Shown piece after piece: positions 1 to 8,213 of a stretch of 12,611 nucleotides of DNA. Position numbers and translations under genes: made by a program. The stretch's first letter is position 1, and each line of letters opens with the position of its first letter. The stretch comes from Parabacteroides sp. (GTDB lineage: Bacteria > Bacteroidota > Bacteroidia > Bacteroidales > Tannerellaceae), in NCBI GenBank assembly GCA_020026285.1, contig JAHHQS010000117.1, positions 1 to 12,611 of the forward strand. The letters run 5' to 3'. The notes beneath the pieces were generated by a model that ran no database searches, was not told the origin of the DNA, and was given only the letters and a program-made list of their open reading frames with translations.

Positions 1-2
1 AT

Positions 3-350
3 AAAGTCGGTCATGAGACATTGGATGAAAAAAGGACAGAAGGATTGGATAATCCGAATATCGTTAATCCAATCAATCAGAATTACCGTCAATATCCTGA
101 TGAAAAGTTGAACAGCAGAATATCAAATCCTATACTTCAAGGAAATAGTTTGATTGCAACAATCGATAACGTCCCATATACCATACAATTGCCACAGAAT
201 GTAATCAAAGCTTTTCATGCAGGTGCATTACCCTTAAATACATTGGCTAATGCAGTATTGGCTAAAAGCGATCAAATGCAACAAATGGTATCTCAGAATT
301 ATGAGCAGGAGGAAAGAGAAACTATAGTCCGTACTAGAGGTATTCAATAG
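3..350 (+). CDS. C-terminal part of an unrecognised protein (5' end outside the window)
   Basis: The frame is open from the first complete codon at position 3 to the TAG at 348-350, giving 115 visible residues. The only internal start near the left edge is a TTG at 21, so the gene most likely begins upstream of the window. The visible part starts with a polar Asn/Pro-rich linker, continues with a short domain containing a probable beta-hairpin (NSLIATIDNVPYTIQLP) and an amphipathic helical stretch, and ends in a Gln/Glu-rich tail. No catalytic motif, membrane segment or family was recognised. It lies 21 nt upstream of the degenerate ArdC-like gene on the same strand and is probably in the same operon. 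That it is coding is well supported by the open frame and the tight gene order; the function is unknown. Confidence 0.7.
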   Translation, partial: KVGHETLDEKRTEGLDNPNIVNPINQNYRQYPDEKLNSRISNPILQGNSLIATIDNVPYTIQLPQNVIKAFHAGALPLNTLANAVLAKSDQMQQMVSQNYEQEERETIVRTRGIQ

Positions 351-371
351 CGAATTATAAAGAACACAATC

Positions 372-2342
372 ATGAAAGAGAAGACTCAATCAGAAAAGAT
401 TGCAGCTGAAAAGCAAATAAAGTTGATAAGTGAAGCTTTAGAGGCTGCTGTTAATGCCAATGGTTATTGGCTTAATGCAACAGGGAAAAAATATCCAAGG
501 TTCTATCCTGTAGGCGTTGCAGTCAATCCTCACAACGGATTAATGATGGCACTGCATTCAGATAAGAATGGAAGTAAAAGCAACTTGTTCACTCTATACA
601 ACGATGCAAAAGCACGTGGAGCTTCAGTAAAAGAACATGAAAAGGGTGTGCCTTTTCTGTTCTATAACTGGAACCGTTATGTGAATCGAAACAATCCGGA
701 AGATAAAATCACACGATCTGCATACAAACAACTTCCTATTGAGGAACAGAAAAACTACAAGGGCATTCATAATCGTGAAATCCGAACACTGTTCAACATT
801 GATCAGACACTACTACCTTATGTAGATAAAGAAACTTATGCAAGAGCTTTGAAGACAGATGGCAACTCAGAAGAGCGTGGAGTATCTTCTAAGGACGAAC
901 GTCATCTTCACGTTGTGTTCAATGATTTCCTTGCTAAAATGAAGGACAATCTAGTTCCTGTTAGAACGGATGGTACAGGGATGTCGCACTATGAATCAAC
1001 CAGAGACGTGGTGTATGTACCTAGACAAAAAGATTTTGAACACTATCATGATTTTCTTCAGGAAACTTTGAGACAAATAATATCGGCAACTGGACATCAG
1101 CAAAGGTTAGCGCGTGAAGGAATGGTTATGAAAAATGGTCTAGCTCCTTCCGAAGATGCCATTAAACGTGAAAAATTAATAGTTGAACTAGCCTCTGGAG
1201 TCAAAATGTTGCAATTGGGGCTTCCTGCACGTTTATCAAAAGACAGCTTGAATCTCGTGGATTATTGGAATAGAGAACTCAAGGAAGATCCAAAATTGAT
1301 TGATATTCTCGAGAGTGAAATCAATAACAGCTTGGAAGTCATCAGGAAGGCTGAAAAAGGAGAAAAAATTGAATATGCGACATTTCGTAATCAGAGAGAA
1401 ACTGTGCAGATGAAAGATACCTTACCCAAACACTATTTCATTGCTGATGAACTAAGTAAACAGCCAAATAAAGACAACAAAACAGTTGTATTGGTAATAG
1501 ACAGAAAAGGGAAACAGGCAGATGTTGTGTTGCCAGCAGGAGCTTCATTAGAAGTCAATAATGAAGTTCCTGGAATGAGTAAAGTCAGAATAGAGAAAGC
1601 TTTAGAAAAGGAAGGCATAGTGAAAGTCAACTTCTATAATCCCAATGGAGCCTTGGGGTATAGACCTGACGATTCATATTTTGCAGATAAAGACATATCG
1701 GTAGCCAGACTACGCAATTGGAAATTGGAGAGCCTTTCAACACTAGATGCTACTAGTGCAGTTAAGATGGCTAACGACATCAGGTTTGAGCATATTCAAA
1801 TGATCCAGGACGATAAGATGCGTTGGGCTTTGTATCTTAAACCTGAAGGTAAAGATGGTTATAGCATTTATCCTGACAAGGCAGATTTGAACCATTTCTT
1901 TACGACCTTGAAACAGTCTATGGATAATCTCGACAAAGTAAGAAATGAACTTGCAAACAAATACTATGCATTGGCCGAAACAAAGCCAGACCTAAAGGTG
2001 GATTTATTTGGAAGCAATACCGATGAAATTGATTTGAATAAGATACAGAGAGTCTCTGTCTTTAGAACCAAGGATGGAATACAGTGTGCTGCTGTCATCA
2101 ATGGCGAGAAGCTTCAGCCGAGAAGTGTAACGCCACAACAATGGCAGCGTATGTGGGTTTCAGAAGACAAGAATGAGTACAAACGGCATCTTGCAGCTAC
2201 GCTCTATGCTGATGTTCTGAAGGTGGACGTGAATCAAGATTTAACCACATCCGAGAAAAACAGTAGAGAAATATCAACAGAAAAACAACCTGAACCCGAG
2301 GAAAACGAGGAACGTACCGCCGGATTCAAATTTAATCGATAA
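372..2342 (+). CDS. ArdC-like protein with a degenerate metallopeptidase site (putative pseudoenzyme)
   Basis: A 656-residue protein. Residues about 20-145 resemble the ArdC N-terminal single-stranded-DNA-binding domain: a GYWLNATGKKYPRFYP opening, a LYNDAKARGASVKEHEKG segment and the family-typical FNIDQT at 141-146. Residues about 221-330 align by eye with the ArdC zincin-like peptidase domain. The ATGHQQRLAR stretch (239-248) matches STGAENQLNR of the intact paralog at 4651-6339, and EKLIVELAS (267-275) matches EELVAELGS. The HExxH between them is replaced by RQIIS (234-238), so both zinc histidines and the catalytic glutamate are lost and the domain should be inactive. The C-terminal half (about 350-635) is an unrecognised region, including a stretch with QPRSVTPQQWQRMW and EYKRHLAATLYADVL that I recall as a recurring pattern in Bacteroidales mobile-element proteins. 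The tail (636-656) is acidic. The ATG at 372 directly precedes the ArdC-like domain, and the stop is one base before the next ATG (2344), so translation is probably coupled. The ArdC relationship is fairly secure; a DNA-binding role without proteolysis is inference. Confidence 0.85.
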   Translation: MKEKTQSEKIAAEKQIKLISEALEAAVNANGYWLNATGKKYPRFYPVGVAVNPHNGLMMALHSDKNGSKSNLFTLYNDAKARGASVKEHEKGVPFLFYNWNRYVNRNNPEDKITRSAYKQLPIEEQKNYKGIHNREIRTLFNIDQTLLPYVDKETYARALKTDGNSEERGVSSKDERHLHVVFNDFLAKMKDNLVPVRTDGTGMSHYESTRDVVYVPRQKDFEHYHDFLQETLRQIISATGHQQRLAREGMVMKNGLAPSEDAIKREKLIVELASGVKMLQLGLPARLSKDSLNLVDYWNRELKEDPKLIDILESEINNSLEVIRKAEKGEKIEYATFRNQRETVQMKDTLPKHYFIADELSKQPNKDNKTVVLVIDRKGKQADVVLPAGASLEVNNEVPGMSKVRIEKALEKEGIVKVNFYNPNGALGYRPDDSYFADKDISVARLRNWKLESLSTLDATSAVKMANDIRFEHIQMIQDDKMRWALYLKPEGKDGYSIYPDKADLNHFFTTLKQSMDNLDKVRNELANKYYALAETKPDLKVDLFGSNTDEIDLNKIQRVSVFRTKDGIQCAAVINGEKLQPRSVTPQQWQRMWVSEDKNEYKRHLAATLYADVLKVDVNQDLTTSEKNSREISTEKQPEPEENEERTAGFKFNR

Positions 2343-2343
2343 A

Positions 2344-3915
2344 ATGGCAAAAAGTAAAAATCAAGAATATGCGGAAAAGTATGCTGAATTTGCTAAAGAA
2401 CAAATGCTGAAATATGGTATACCTGCCTCAGTCACTTTAGCTCAAGGTATACTTGAAAGTGCTAATGGTGAAAGTCAGCTTGCACAGAAAGAGAACAATC
2501 ATTTCGGTATCAAAGCCAGCAAATCATGGCTTAATCAAGGAGGTAAGTATGGCGTGTACACAGATGATCATCCGAACGAGAAATTTTGTGCCTATGACAG
2601 TGTAAACGATTCATACGAACATCACAGTAAGATTCTAGCAAATAATGACAGATATGCAGAATGTTTTAAGCTAGCTCCTGATGATTATAAGGGCTGGACT
2701 AAAGGACTAGCTCGTGCTGGTTATGCAAGTGGTCAGAATTATGATTTAAAATTGCAGCAAATCATTGAAAGGAATGGATTAGACACTTATGACAAGCAAG
2801 TCATGGCCCAAAAAGGTTTACAAGCTAGTAATCAAAAGGAGATGAAAACGGACATATCTTCTGTTCGTTCAGTCGATGGAGTAGAAGCATCTCATTATTC
2901 TTTTCCCTTGGTTAGAGAAGAATTCCTATTTGTCACATCCCCATTCGGCACAAGACAAGATCCTTTGAATCCAGACAATAAATCCCTTCATAAAGGCATA
3001 GACATTCGTGCCAACAACGAACAATTATTAGCCACTGAAGACAATGGTAAAATTGTATCTGTCAATCATAATACTCAAACTCCTGGAGGAAAGTCTGCAA
3101 CAATAGAATACACACGTCCGGATGAAAGTCGCTTGCAAGTTACTTATTCCCATCTGGATAAAATTTGTGTAAAAGTTGGAGATACGGTAAAAGCTGGACA
3201 ATCAATCGGCATTTCAGGAAATACAGGGACTAGAACGACAGGACCGCATTTGCATTTCCAGACTAAAGCCATTCTTTCTGATGGAACAGTAAGAGATTTA
3301 GATCCTGCAGCCTATTTAGCAGAAATCTCTCAAAAAGGTAATATCAATATCAAAGCTCTGTATAACGGTACAGATTTGTTGGCTAAGTATCAGGAAGAAA
3401 AACCAGGTCAATCAATAGATACTTCATTGTCTCCTCAAGATTGGATGAAGAAGTTATTGTCATCCGAAGATAGTGGAAATGGTTTATCGAAAAGTCAAGA
3501 TCCAATTATGGATTTTGTAGTTACTGCCTTTTCATCGCTGATGATGCTTGCTGTTCAGATTGATAATAAAAGTGAAGCAGAGCAGAATAAAAGCATATCT
3601 GAAGGAATGGACAAGAAAGAAGTAGACCTTACCCCACTCCTCCCTAATCTTAAAAATGCGACTATACGAATAGATGATGGTGGCAAAGCCATACTATTTG
3701 CTGATAATGGAGATATGTCCATCAAACATGAATTGACTTCCGCAGAACTGAGCCGTTTATCTGTAACGTTAAATAATGACCAGTTATCTGACGATTCCAA
3801 ACAAATTCGTATTGCAGGTTTAGTGAATTCAATTGTGCTATCAAAATTTGCATCCCAAAACTTTGAACAGGCAATGTCAAAGGAACTGGGACAAGAAGAA
3901 AGCCTTAAAAGATAA
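2344..3915 (+). CDS. Bifunctional peptidoglycan hydrolase: glucosaminidase (FlgJ/GH73-like) plus M23 metalloendopeptidase
   Basis: A 523-residue protein with two cell-wall-cutting domains. Residues about 5-150 look like a glucosaminidase of the FlgJ/GH73 type. The family's catalytic glutamate would be E38 in QGILESANGES, followed by NNHFGIKAS and the usual FCAYDSVNDSYEHHSKIL region. Residues about 190-328 are an M23 (lysostaphin-type) peptidase with the full zinc site: H216 and D220 (LHKGID), H270 (TYSHLD) and H302/H304 (GPHLHF). The first domain would cut glycan strands and the second peptide cross-links. After a linker there is a hydrophobic stretch (388-406, IMDFVVTAFSSLMMLAVQI) and an unrecognised C-terminal domain of about 110 residues. 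No N-terminal signal peptide is visible although the substrate is periplasmic, so export may use a conjugation or phage-like apparatus, or the internal hydrophobic segment. It begins one base after the upstream gene. On conjugative elements such enzymes typically open the wall locally for DNA transfer; a phage-tail lysin is the alternative. Confidence 0.9.
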   Translation: MAKSKNQEYAEKYAEFAKEQMLKYGIPASVTLAQGILESANGESQLAQKENNHFGIKASKSWLNQGGKYGVYTDDHPNEKFCAYDSVNDSYEHHSKILANNDRYAECFKLAPDDYKGWTKGLARAGYASGQNYDLKLQQIIERNGLDTYDKQVMAQKGLQASNQKEMKTDISSVRSVDGVEASHYSFPLVREEFLFVTSPFGTRQDPLNPDNKSLHKGIDIRANNEQLLATEDNGKIVSVNHNTQTPGGKSATIEYTRPDESRLQVTYSHLDKICVKVGDTVKAGQSIGISGNTGTRTTGPHLHFQTKAILSDGTVRDLDPAAYLAEISQKGNINIKALYNGTDLLAKYQEEKPGQSIDTSLSPQDWMKKLLSSEDSGNGLSKSQDPIMDFVVTAFSSLMMLAVQIDNKSEAEQNKSISEGMDKKEVDLTPLLPNLKNATIRIDDGGKAILFADNGDMSIKHELTSAELSRLSVTLNNDQLSDDSKQIRIAGLVNSIVLSKFASQNFEQAMSKELGQEESLKR

Positions 3916-4030
3916 ATTATTTGCGTGATGATTTTAACAATGATACGAGCACCAGATGTGTGCATTTAAACAAGAACATTCAACATTTGCAGCTGGCATT
4001 ACTCATGGTGTAAAAATTAAATTTTACGTT

Positions 4031-4648
4031 ATGATTAAATGCGACGTTAAAGTGTCTGGCACTATCTGTAAAGAAGCTGCCATACGCAACAATAAGGATG
4101 GTAAATCCTTTCTAACTTTTAGTATGAATGTGCTGATTCCAATATCAAAGGAATCAACTAAAGCTATCGAAATTGCAGTAACAAGGGATGATATTTCAGA
4201 GGACCAATTAGCTAATTATTCTGTCGGTACCAGGTTGACTGCTTCCGGAGTTTTGATTTTCAAAAAAAGAGGTGACAATGTGTATGTTAACCTCTATGCG
4301 GAACATTTTGAATTCAACTCGGTTCCTGAAAAGGACGGAATCAATGGAAAGATGAAGTTCCGTGGCAAATTAGGAAAAACCGTCAACGAAAAGACGGACA
4401 AGAAAGGAAAGAAATATTTCTTATTCTCTGGAATGTCTTCAGAGAAGGTCGAAAATGGTTTTGAATACTTATGGGTAAGTTTCTTTCTCTTCAAAGAAAA
4501 GACAGACGAATGTTTGAAGCCTGAAGCTAAAGTTGAAATTACAGGAGATGTAGAAATTTCATTCTTCAAGGATAAGCTGAATATAACCAGCCGAGTAGAT
4601 GAAATCACTCCATACGTATCAACTTATAATCCATCTAATCAGCAATAA
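4031..4648 (+). CDS. Tandem OB-fold protein, single-stranded-DNA-binding type
   Basis: A protein of 205 residues when started at the ATG at 4031. Another in-frame ATG at 3956 would add 25 residues, but the OB-like pattern begins directly at MIKCDVKVSGTICKE, so 4031 is preferred. Two halves show the same pattern: a first beta strand with a conserved Gly (KVSGTICKEA and KFRGKLGKTV), a KDGKSFLTFS or KKGKKYFLFS strand pair, a central hydrophobic strand (KAIEIAVTRD and YLWVSFFLFK), then a GTRLTASG or EAKVEITGD strand and a closing strand (YVNLYAEHFEF and KLNITSRVDEI). This points to two SSB-like OB folds at about 1-97 and 103-195. There is no acidic, SSB-type C-terminal tip; it ends in a polar PSNQQ. 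It lies 115 nt after the hydrolase gene and 2 nt before the ArdC-like gene, so it should be translated together with the latter. Protection of transferred single-stranded DNA is the likely role, inferred from fold and context. Confidence 0.75.
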   Translation: MIKCDVKVSGTICKEAAIRNNKDGKSFLTFSMNVLIPISKESTKAIEIAVTRDDISEDQLANYSVGTRLTASGVLIFKKRGDNVYVNLYAEHFEFNSVPEKDGINGKMKFRGKLGKTVNEKTDKKGKKYFLFSGMSSEKVENGFEYLWVSFFLFKEKTDECLKPEAKVEITGDVEISFFKDKLNITSRVDEITPYVSTYNPSNQQ

Positions 4649-4650
4649 GT

Positions 4651-6339
4651 ATGGCAGGATATAGACGAGATCCGAATGCTCCAAGCAGTGAAGACAAAGC
4701 GTTGGAACTGTTTACGGAGATGATGATTGAGAAAATAGAGAGTCTGAATAAGGACTGGACCAAGCCATGGTTTACGAAAGGAACTATGCAATGGCCGAAG
4801 AACCTGGCAGGTAGAGAGTATAATGGAATGAATGCCCTTTTACTCATGATGCATTGTGAGAAGAATGGTTATGAAATCCCGAGATTCTGTACATTCGATT
4901 GTCTTCAGAGAATGAATCGTGAACAAGAAAACAAGAAAAAAGGTGAAGAATTAGCCAGAGTCTCGGTTCTTAAAGGAGAGAAATCTTTTCCTGTCATGCT
5001 GACAACATTTACAGTAGTCGATAAAGAGACCAAGGAAAAGATTAAATATGATGACTACAAGAAGCTATCTGATCAGGAAAAAGAGAATTATAATGTTTAT
5101 CCTAAGCTACAAGTATTCAGAGTCTTCAATGTGGCCCAAACCAACCTGCAGGAAGTTCGACCTAAACTTTGGGATAAGTTAGTCCAGGAAAACATGCCTC
5201 CTGAAAGGAATAATAAGGACAACTATGCCTTTGAGCCTGTAGACAGGATGATAAAGGACAATCTCTGGATTTGTCCCATAAAACCGAAATATCAAGATAA
5301 TGCCTACTTCTCAATTTCGAAGAATGAGATTGTGGTTCCTGAGAAGGAGCAGTTCAAAAACAGCGAAGCCTTTTATGGAACGCTGTTTCATGAAATGACT
5401 CATTCTACTGGTGCTGAGAATCAGTTAAACAGATTCAAGCCAGCACAAGGTTTTGGAAGTCCGGAATATGCTCGAGAGGAACTGGTTGCAGAACTAGGTA
5501 GTGCCTTGGTTTCTCAAAGATATGGAATGACCAAAAATATCAAGGAAGACAGTGGTGCATATCTGAAGTCATGGCTGGAACATCTGAAGGAATCACCTCA
5601 ATTTCTGAAAACCACCCTATTCGATGTAAAGAGGGCTACGTCTATGATTACTCAGAAGATTGATAAAATAGCCCTGGATTTACAGCAAGAAGCATCTCAG
5701 GAGAATAGAATTGAACAGCCAAAAGAAAAGATTTTCTATTCATCTGTCGCTTATCTACAATCAACTGATGATACTACACAGTTCGAGGAATTGAAAGATA
5801 AACAGGATTACGATGGAATATTGAATCTTGCGAAAGAGTATTACGATGGGAATGGCATAAATGAACAGGACACTTATACATCGCCAACACAGAACAAAGG
5901 AGATAGCGTTCTTGTTGAAGATAAGGATTTCATCGTTGTGTATAATAGCACTGTTGGAGGCACATTCGATATCATGTTGAAATTCAACGAACAGGAAGTC
6001 AGAGACCATATCAACAGATACGGAGTGGATAATGCTGGTGATACTTTGAAAGAGGTTGCAAAAGATATGGCAGCTGAACGGTTTTCTGCGATAGCTCAAG
6101 AAAAGATTCCTGCATTTGAAATGCCAAATGGCGAAGTCTTATATGTGAACTATAACAGAGATTCAGATACAATTGATGTAGGTACCGTTACAAATGCCGG
6201 ATTTGCTGCCATGCATAATTTCTCATATGACCATAATTCTTCTTTAGATTCTAATCTCCAGGATGTGCATGAAAAGCTGCGTGAAATGGAAGAATATCAA
6301 ACAGAAGAAAATGAATACTCAGGTGGAATGAGAAGATGA
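4651..6339 (+). CDS. ArdC-like antirestriction protein with intact zincin metallopeptidase site
   Basis: A 562-residue protein. Residues about 15-170 form the ArdC N-terminal single-stranded-DNA-binding domain: LFTEMMIEKIESLNKDWTKP, then AGREYNGMNALLL, a VLKGEKSFPV stretch and the family signature VFRVFNVAQT (155-164). Residues about 190-345 are the zincin-like peptidase. LFHEMTHSTG places the zinc histidines at H247 and H251 and the catalytic glutamate at E248; a third ligand is plausibly in EELVAELG (E276, E277, E281). Next is the YLKSWLEHLKESPQFL helix that follows the site in this family. The last 215 or so residues are extra and contain a small domain around EVLYVNYNRDSDTIDVGTV. ArdC-type proteins protect incoming single-stranded DNA from host restriction during conjugation. 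This is the intact partner of the degenerate homolog at 372-2342. It ends the operon, with a hairpin starting 4 nt after the stop. Family assignment is secure; the target of the peptidase is not known from the sequence. Confidence 0.9.
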   Translation: MAGYRRDPNAPSSEDKALELFTEMMIEKIESLNKDWTKPWFTKGTMQWPKNLAGREYNGMNALLLMMHCEKNGYEIPRFCTFDCLQRMNREQENKKKGEELARVSVLKGEKSFPVMLTTFTVVDKETKEKIKYDDYKKLSDQEKENYNVYPKLQVFRVFNVAQTNLQEVRPKLWDKLVQENMPPERNNKDNYAFEPVDRMIKDNLWICPIKPKYQDNAYFSISKNEIVVPEKEQFKNSEAFYGTLFHEMTHSTGAENQLNRFKPAQGFGSPEYAREELVAELGSALVSQRYGMTKNIKEDSGAYLKSWLEHLKESPQFLKTTLFDVKRATSMITQKIDKIALDLQQEASQENRIEQPKEKIFYSSVAYLQSTDDTTQFEELKDKQDYDGILNLAKEYYDGNGINEQDTYTSPTQNKGDSVLVEDKDFIVVYNSTVGGTFDIMLKFNEQEVRDHINRYGVDNAGDTLKEVAKDMAAERFSAIAQEKIPAFEMPNGEVLYVNYNRDSDTIDVGTVTNAGFAAMHNFSYDHNSSLDSNLQDVHEKLREMEEYQTEENEYSGGMRR

Positions 6340-6376
6340 TAAAGTGGAGTTGTGTGTAATGCACAGCTCCACTATA
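6321..6376. repeat. Left copy of a 56-57 bp direct repeat flanking the LRR cassette
   Basis: This stretch matches 8399-8455 with five substitutions and a one-base indel by eye. It covers the last six codons of the ArdC-like gene (GGT GGA ATG AGA AGA TGA) and the following hairpin. Identity falls away on both sides. The two copies bracket the minus-strand leucine-rich-repeat gene. Confidence 0.8.
6343..6373. terminator. Hairpin between convergent genes, probable terminator (copy 1)
   Basis: AGTGGAGTTGTG (6343-6354) pairs with CACAGCTCCACT (6362-6373) across the 7-nt loop TGTAATG, with one T-G wobble in the + strand RNA. It lies 3 nt after the stop codon of the ArdC-like gene, and on the other side it follows the end of the minus-strand LRR gene at 6436. 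The downstream tract on the + strand (ATACTTTATAAAT) is only weakly T-rich, and on the - strand only three T follow the stem. Termination, perhaps in both directions, is likely but not certain. Confidence 0.65.
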
Positions 6377-6435
6377 CTTTATAAATATACGTCGGTAAAA
6401 TCTAATATATGCAAGTAATCCCCTTTTAAATCCAT

Positions 6436-8082
6436 TTATTCATTCCATGGATAGCCGCACACATCACAACCACCATCTTCTTCAAAATACCAGTTCCCAC
6501 ATCGTTGACATTTAACCCTTTTTAAACTACTAAAATTATATTCTTCATCAGTAGTCACATTACGATATACTGTCCGTTGTCGATTAATGAATTCCTTATA
6601 AGTCATTTCTCTTATTATTTCATGTAGGAATTTTGGGAGCATTTTAACTAATCTATCTTTATTCCCAGGTGTTGTTGCAATAAGGTTCATAGAATCATAC
6701 TCGCGCCACGACCTCCTTCCTATACGATGTATAGAGATCCATTGACAATCGTTAAAGGCTTTAAATCCAATAAATTTAACAGAATTCGGAATATATACAG
6801 CCTTTAACCTTCTGCAAAACTGAAAAGCAGATTTACCTATATATTCTATATTATTAGGCAGAATAATTTCCTTTATATTCATGCATCCATAAAAAGCAAA
6901 CTTGCAGATTCTTTGCATTGAATTTGATATAATTACATTTTCTAAGGCATCACAACGATAAAACGTACCTCTTTTTAAGTGTGTAATACAATCCGGAAGA
7001 TCAATACTTTTTAAGTATTTACATCCCGAAAATAGTCCTTCTCCATAGCAATCTAAATATTTGGGGAGATTTACTTTTATTAAGGATGAACAATTTGCGA
7101 AAACAAAATTCCCCAAATATTTAATAGAATTCGGAAGTTTTATTTTTTCTATCGAGCTGTACTGAAAAGCGTAATTTCTTATGCTTTTAATGGAGTATGG
7201 AATTTTGACCTCTGTAATTTTACTTTGACAAAACGCAGAACATTCAATAATTTTAATTCCATTTGGAATGTGTACTGTCTTTTCGTTTGAATAATATCCG
7301 ATAATGGCGTTTCTTCTTAAGTCTGTTAGTAATCCTCTTTTAAACGAAAAATTCTTAGATTTATTAGTTATTATTATGTTACAGAAAGCAAATGGATTAT
7401 ATCCAATTTCTTGTACAGAAGGAGATATAACGATTTTTTCAAGATTTGTACTACAAACAAAAGCGTAATTGCTAATTCTAGTTACTGAGTTAGGTATGGT
7501 ATATGAAGAAACAGGAGCTTGGAATGATATTAATTCATGCTTGTTCGAAGTATAAAGTATATTATCATCAACAATAAAATATGGAGATTTACTTTTTATT
7601 CTAACATTGTTAAACATTATAGGGTTACCTGTAATTTTAGAACAAAGTTGTGGAATAATTAATTCCTTTAATCCTGTATGGAAAAAAGCAATATTTTCAA
7701 TAGTCTCTATACTGTCAGGCAAAAGTAGTTCTTCTAACTCACTACAACATCTAAAAGCAGCTTCTTTGATTTTTTTAACCCCATTTCCAATAGTAATATT
7801 ATGCAACTTTCTGCATGTGTCAAATGCTCTTCTACCAATTACAATAACAGAATTAGGTAATATTATATTTCGTATTGAGGAATTTTCAAAAGCATTATCA
7901 CATATCACTTCTGTTCCCTCTTTTATTACATATTCATAGGCGTCAAAGTCATCTCGTTCAATTCCGAGCAAACGCTTACCATCTGTACTGTATAATACTC
8001 CTTCGCTGTCTTTATCTGCACTCGCAAAATCAAAATCTGTTGCTTTGGTTGAATATAAATCTTTAGAATTGTTATTATTCAT
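6436..8082 (-). CDS. BspA-type leucine-rich-repeat protein with C-terminal zinc ribbon
   Basis: Started at the ATG at 8082 the protein has 548 residues. An in-frame ATG at 8241 would give 601, but its extra N-terminus is not repeat-like and a candidate promoter box lies inside that segment, so 8082 is preferred. Residues about 52-447 are tandem LRR_5 (BspA/Treponema pallidum type) repeats of roughly 23 residues, recognisable by LPNSVxxIGxxAFxxCxxL, for example LPNSIKYLGNFVFANCSSL. Before them, GVLYSTDGKRLLGI is a typical BspA opening. After the repeats comes an Arg/Lys-rich helical region of about 76 residues and a four-cysteine ribbon: C525, C528, C539 and C542 (CxxC-x10-CxxC, ending GYPWNE). 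No signal peptide or sorting signal is visible, so the protein is probably cytoplasmic, unlike classical surface BspA. It is convergent with the ArdC-like gene and isolated between two direct repeats. The roughly 390 bp between its start and the next gene (8083-8471) holds only its probable leader and the right repeat. The ligand is unknown. Confidence 0.85.
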   Translation of the reverse strand: MNNNNSKDLYSTKATDFDFASADKDSEGVLYSTDGKRLLGIERDDFDAYEYVIKEGTEVICDNAFENSSIRNIILPNSVIVIGRRAFDTCRKLHNITIGNGVKKIKEAAFRCCSELEELLLPDSIETIENIAFFHTGLKELIIPQLCSKITGNPIMFNNVRIKSKSPYFIVDDNILYTSNKHELISFQAPVSSYTIPNSVTRISNYAFVCSTNLEKIVISPSVQEIGYNPFAFCNIIITNKSKNFSFKRGLLTDLRRNAIIGYYSNEKTVHIPNGIKIIECSAFCQSKITEVKIPYSIKSIRNYAFQYSSIEKIKLPNSIKYLGNFVFANCSSLIKVNLPKYLDCYGEGLFSGCKYLKSIDLPDCITHLKRGTFYRCDALENVIISNSMQRICKFAFYGCMNIKEIILPNNIEYIGKSAFQFCRRLKAVYIPNSVKFIGFKAFNDCQWISIHRIGRRSWREYDSMNLIATTPGNKDRLVKMLPKFLHEIIREMTYKEFINRQRTVYRNVTTDEEYNFSSLKRVKCQRCGNWYFEEDGGCDVCGYPWNE

Positions 8083-8213
8083 AGTTGTTATACATTGTTG
8101 AGGTTTTATTAACTTCGATTTAGGGATGGGGACAATATTGGGTTCTAAGAATTTAGAATATTGTATTTCTCTATGGTACTCTTTTCTTGTAATAAGAAAA
8201 GAATGTATTATTA

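Noticed and set aside
3956..4030. Upstream ATG giving a 25-residue N-terminal extension of the OB-fold protein
   Set aside because: The first OB strand starts directly at the ATG at 4031, and the extension has no domain-like or signal-like character.
7607..8066. Plus-strand open frames inside the minus-strand LRR gene
   Set aside because: They are antisense shadows of a repetitive gene, with no recognisable domain.
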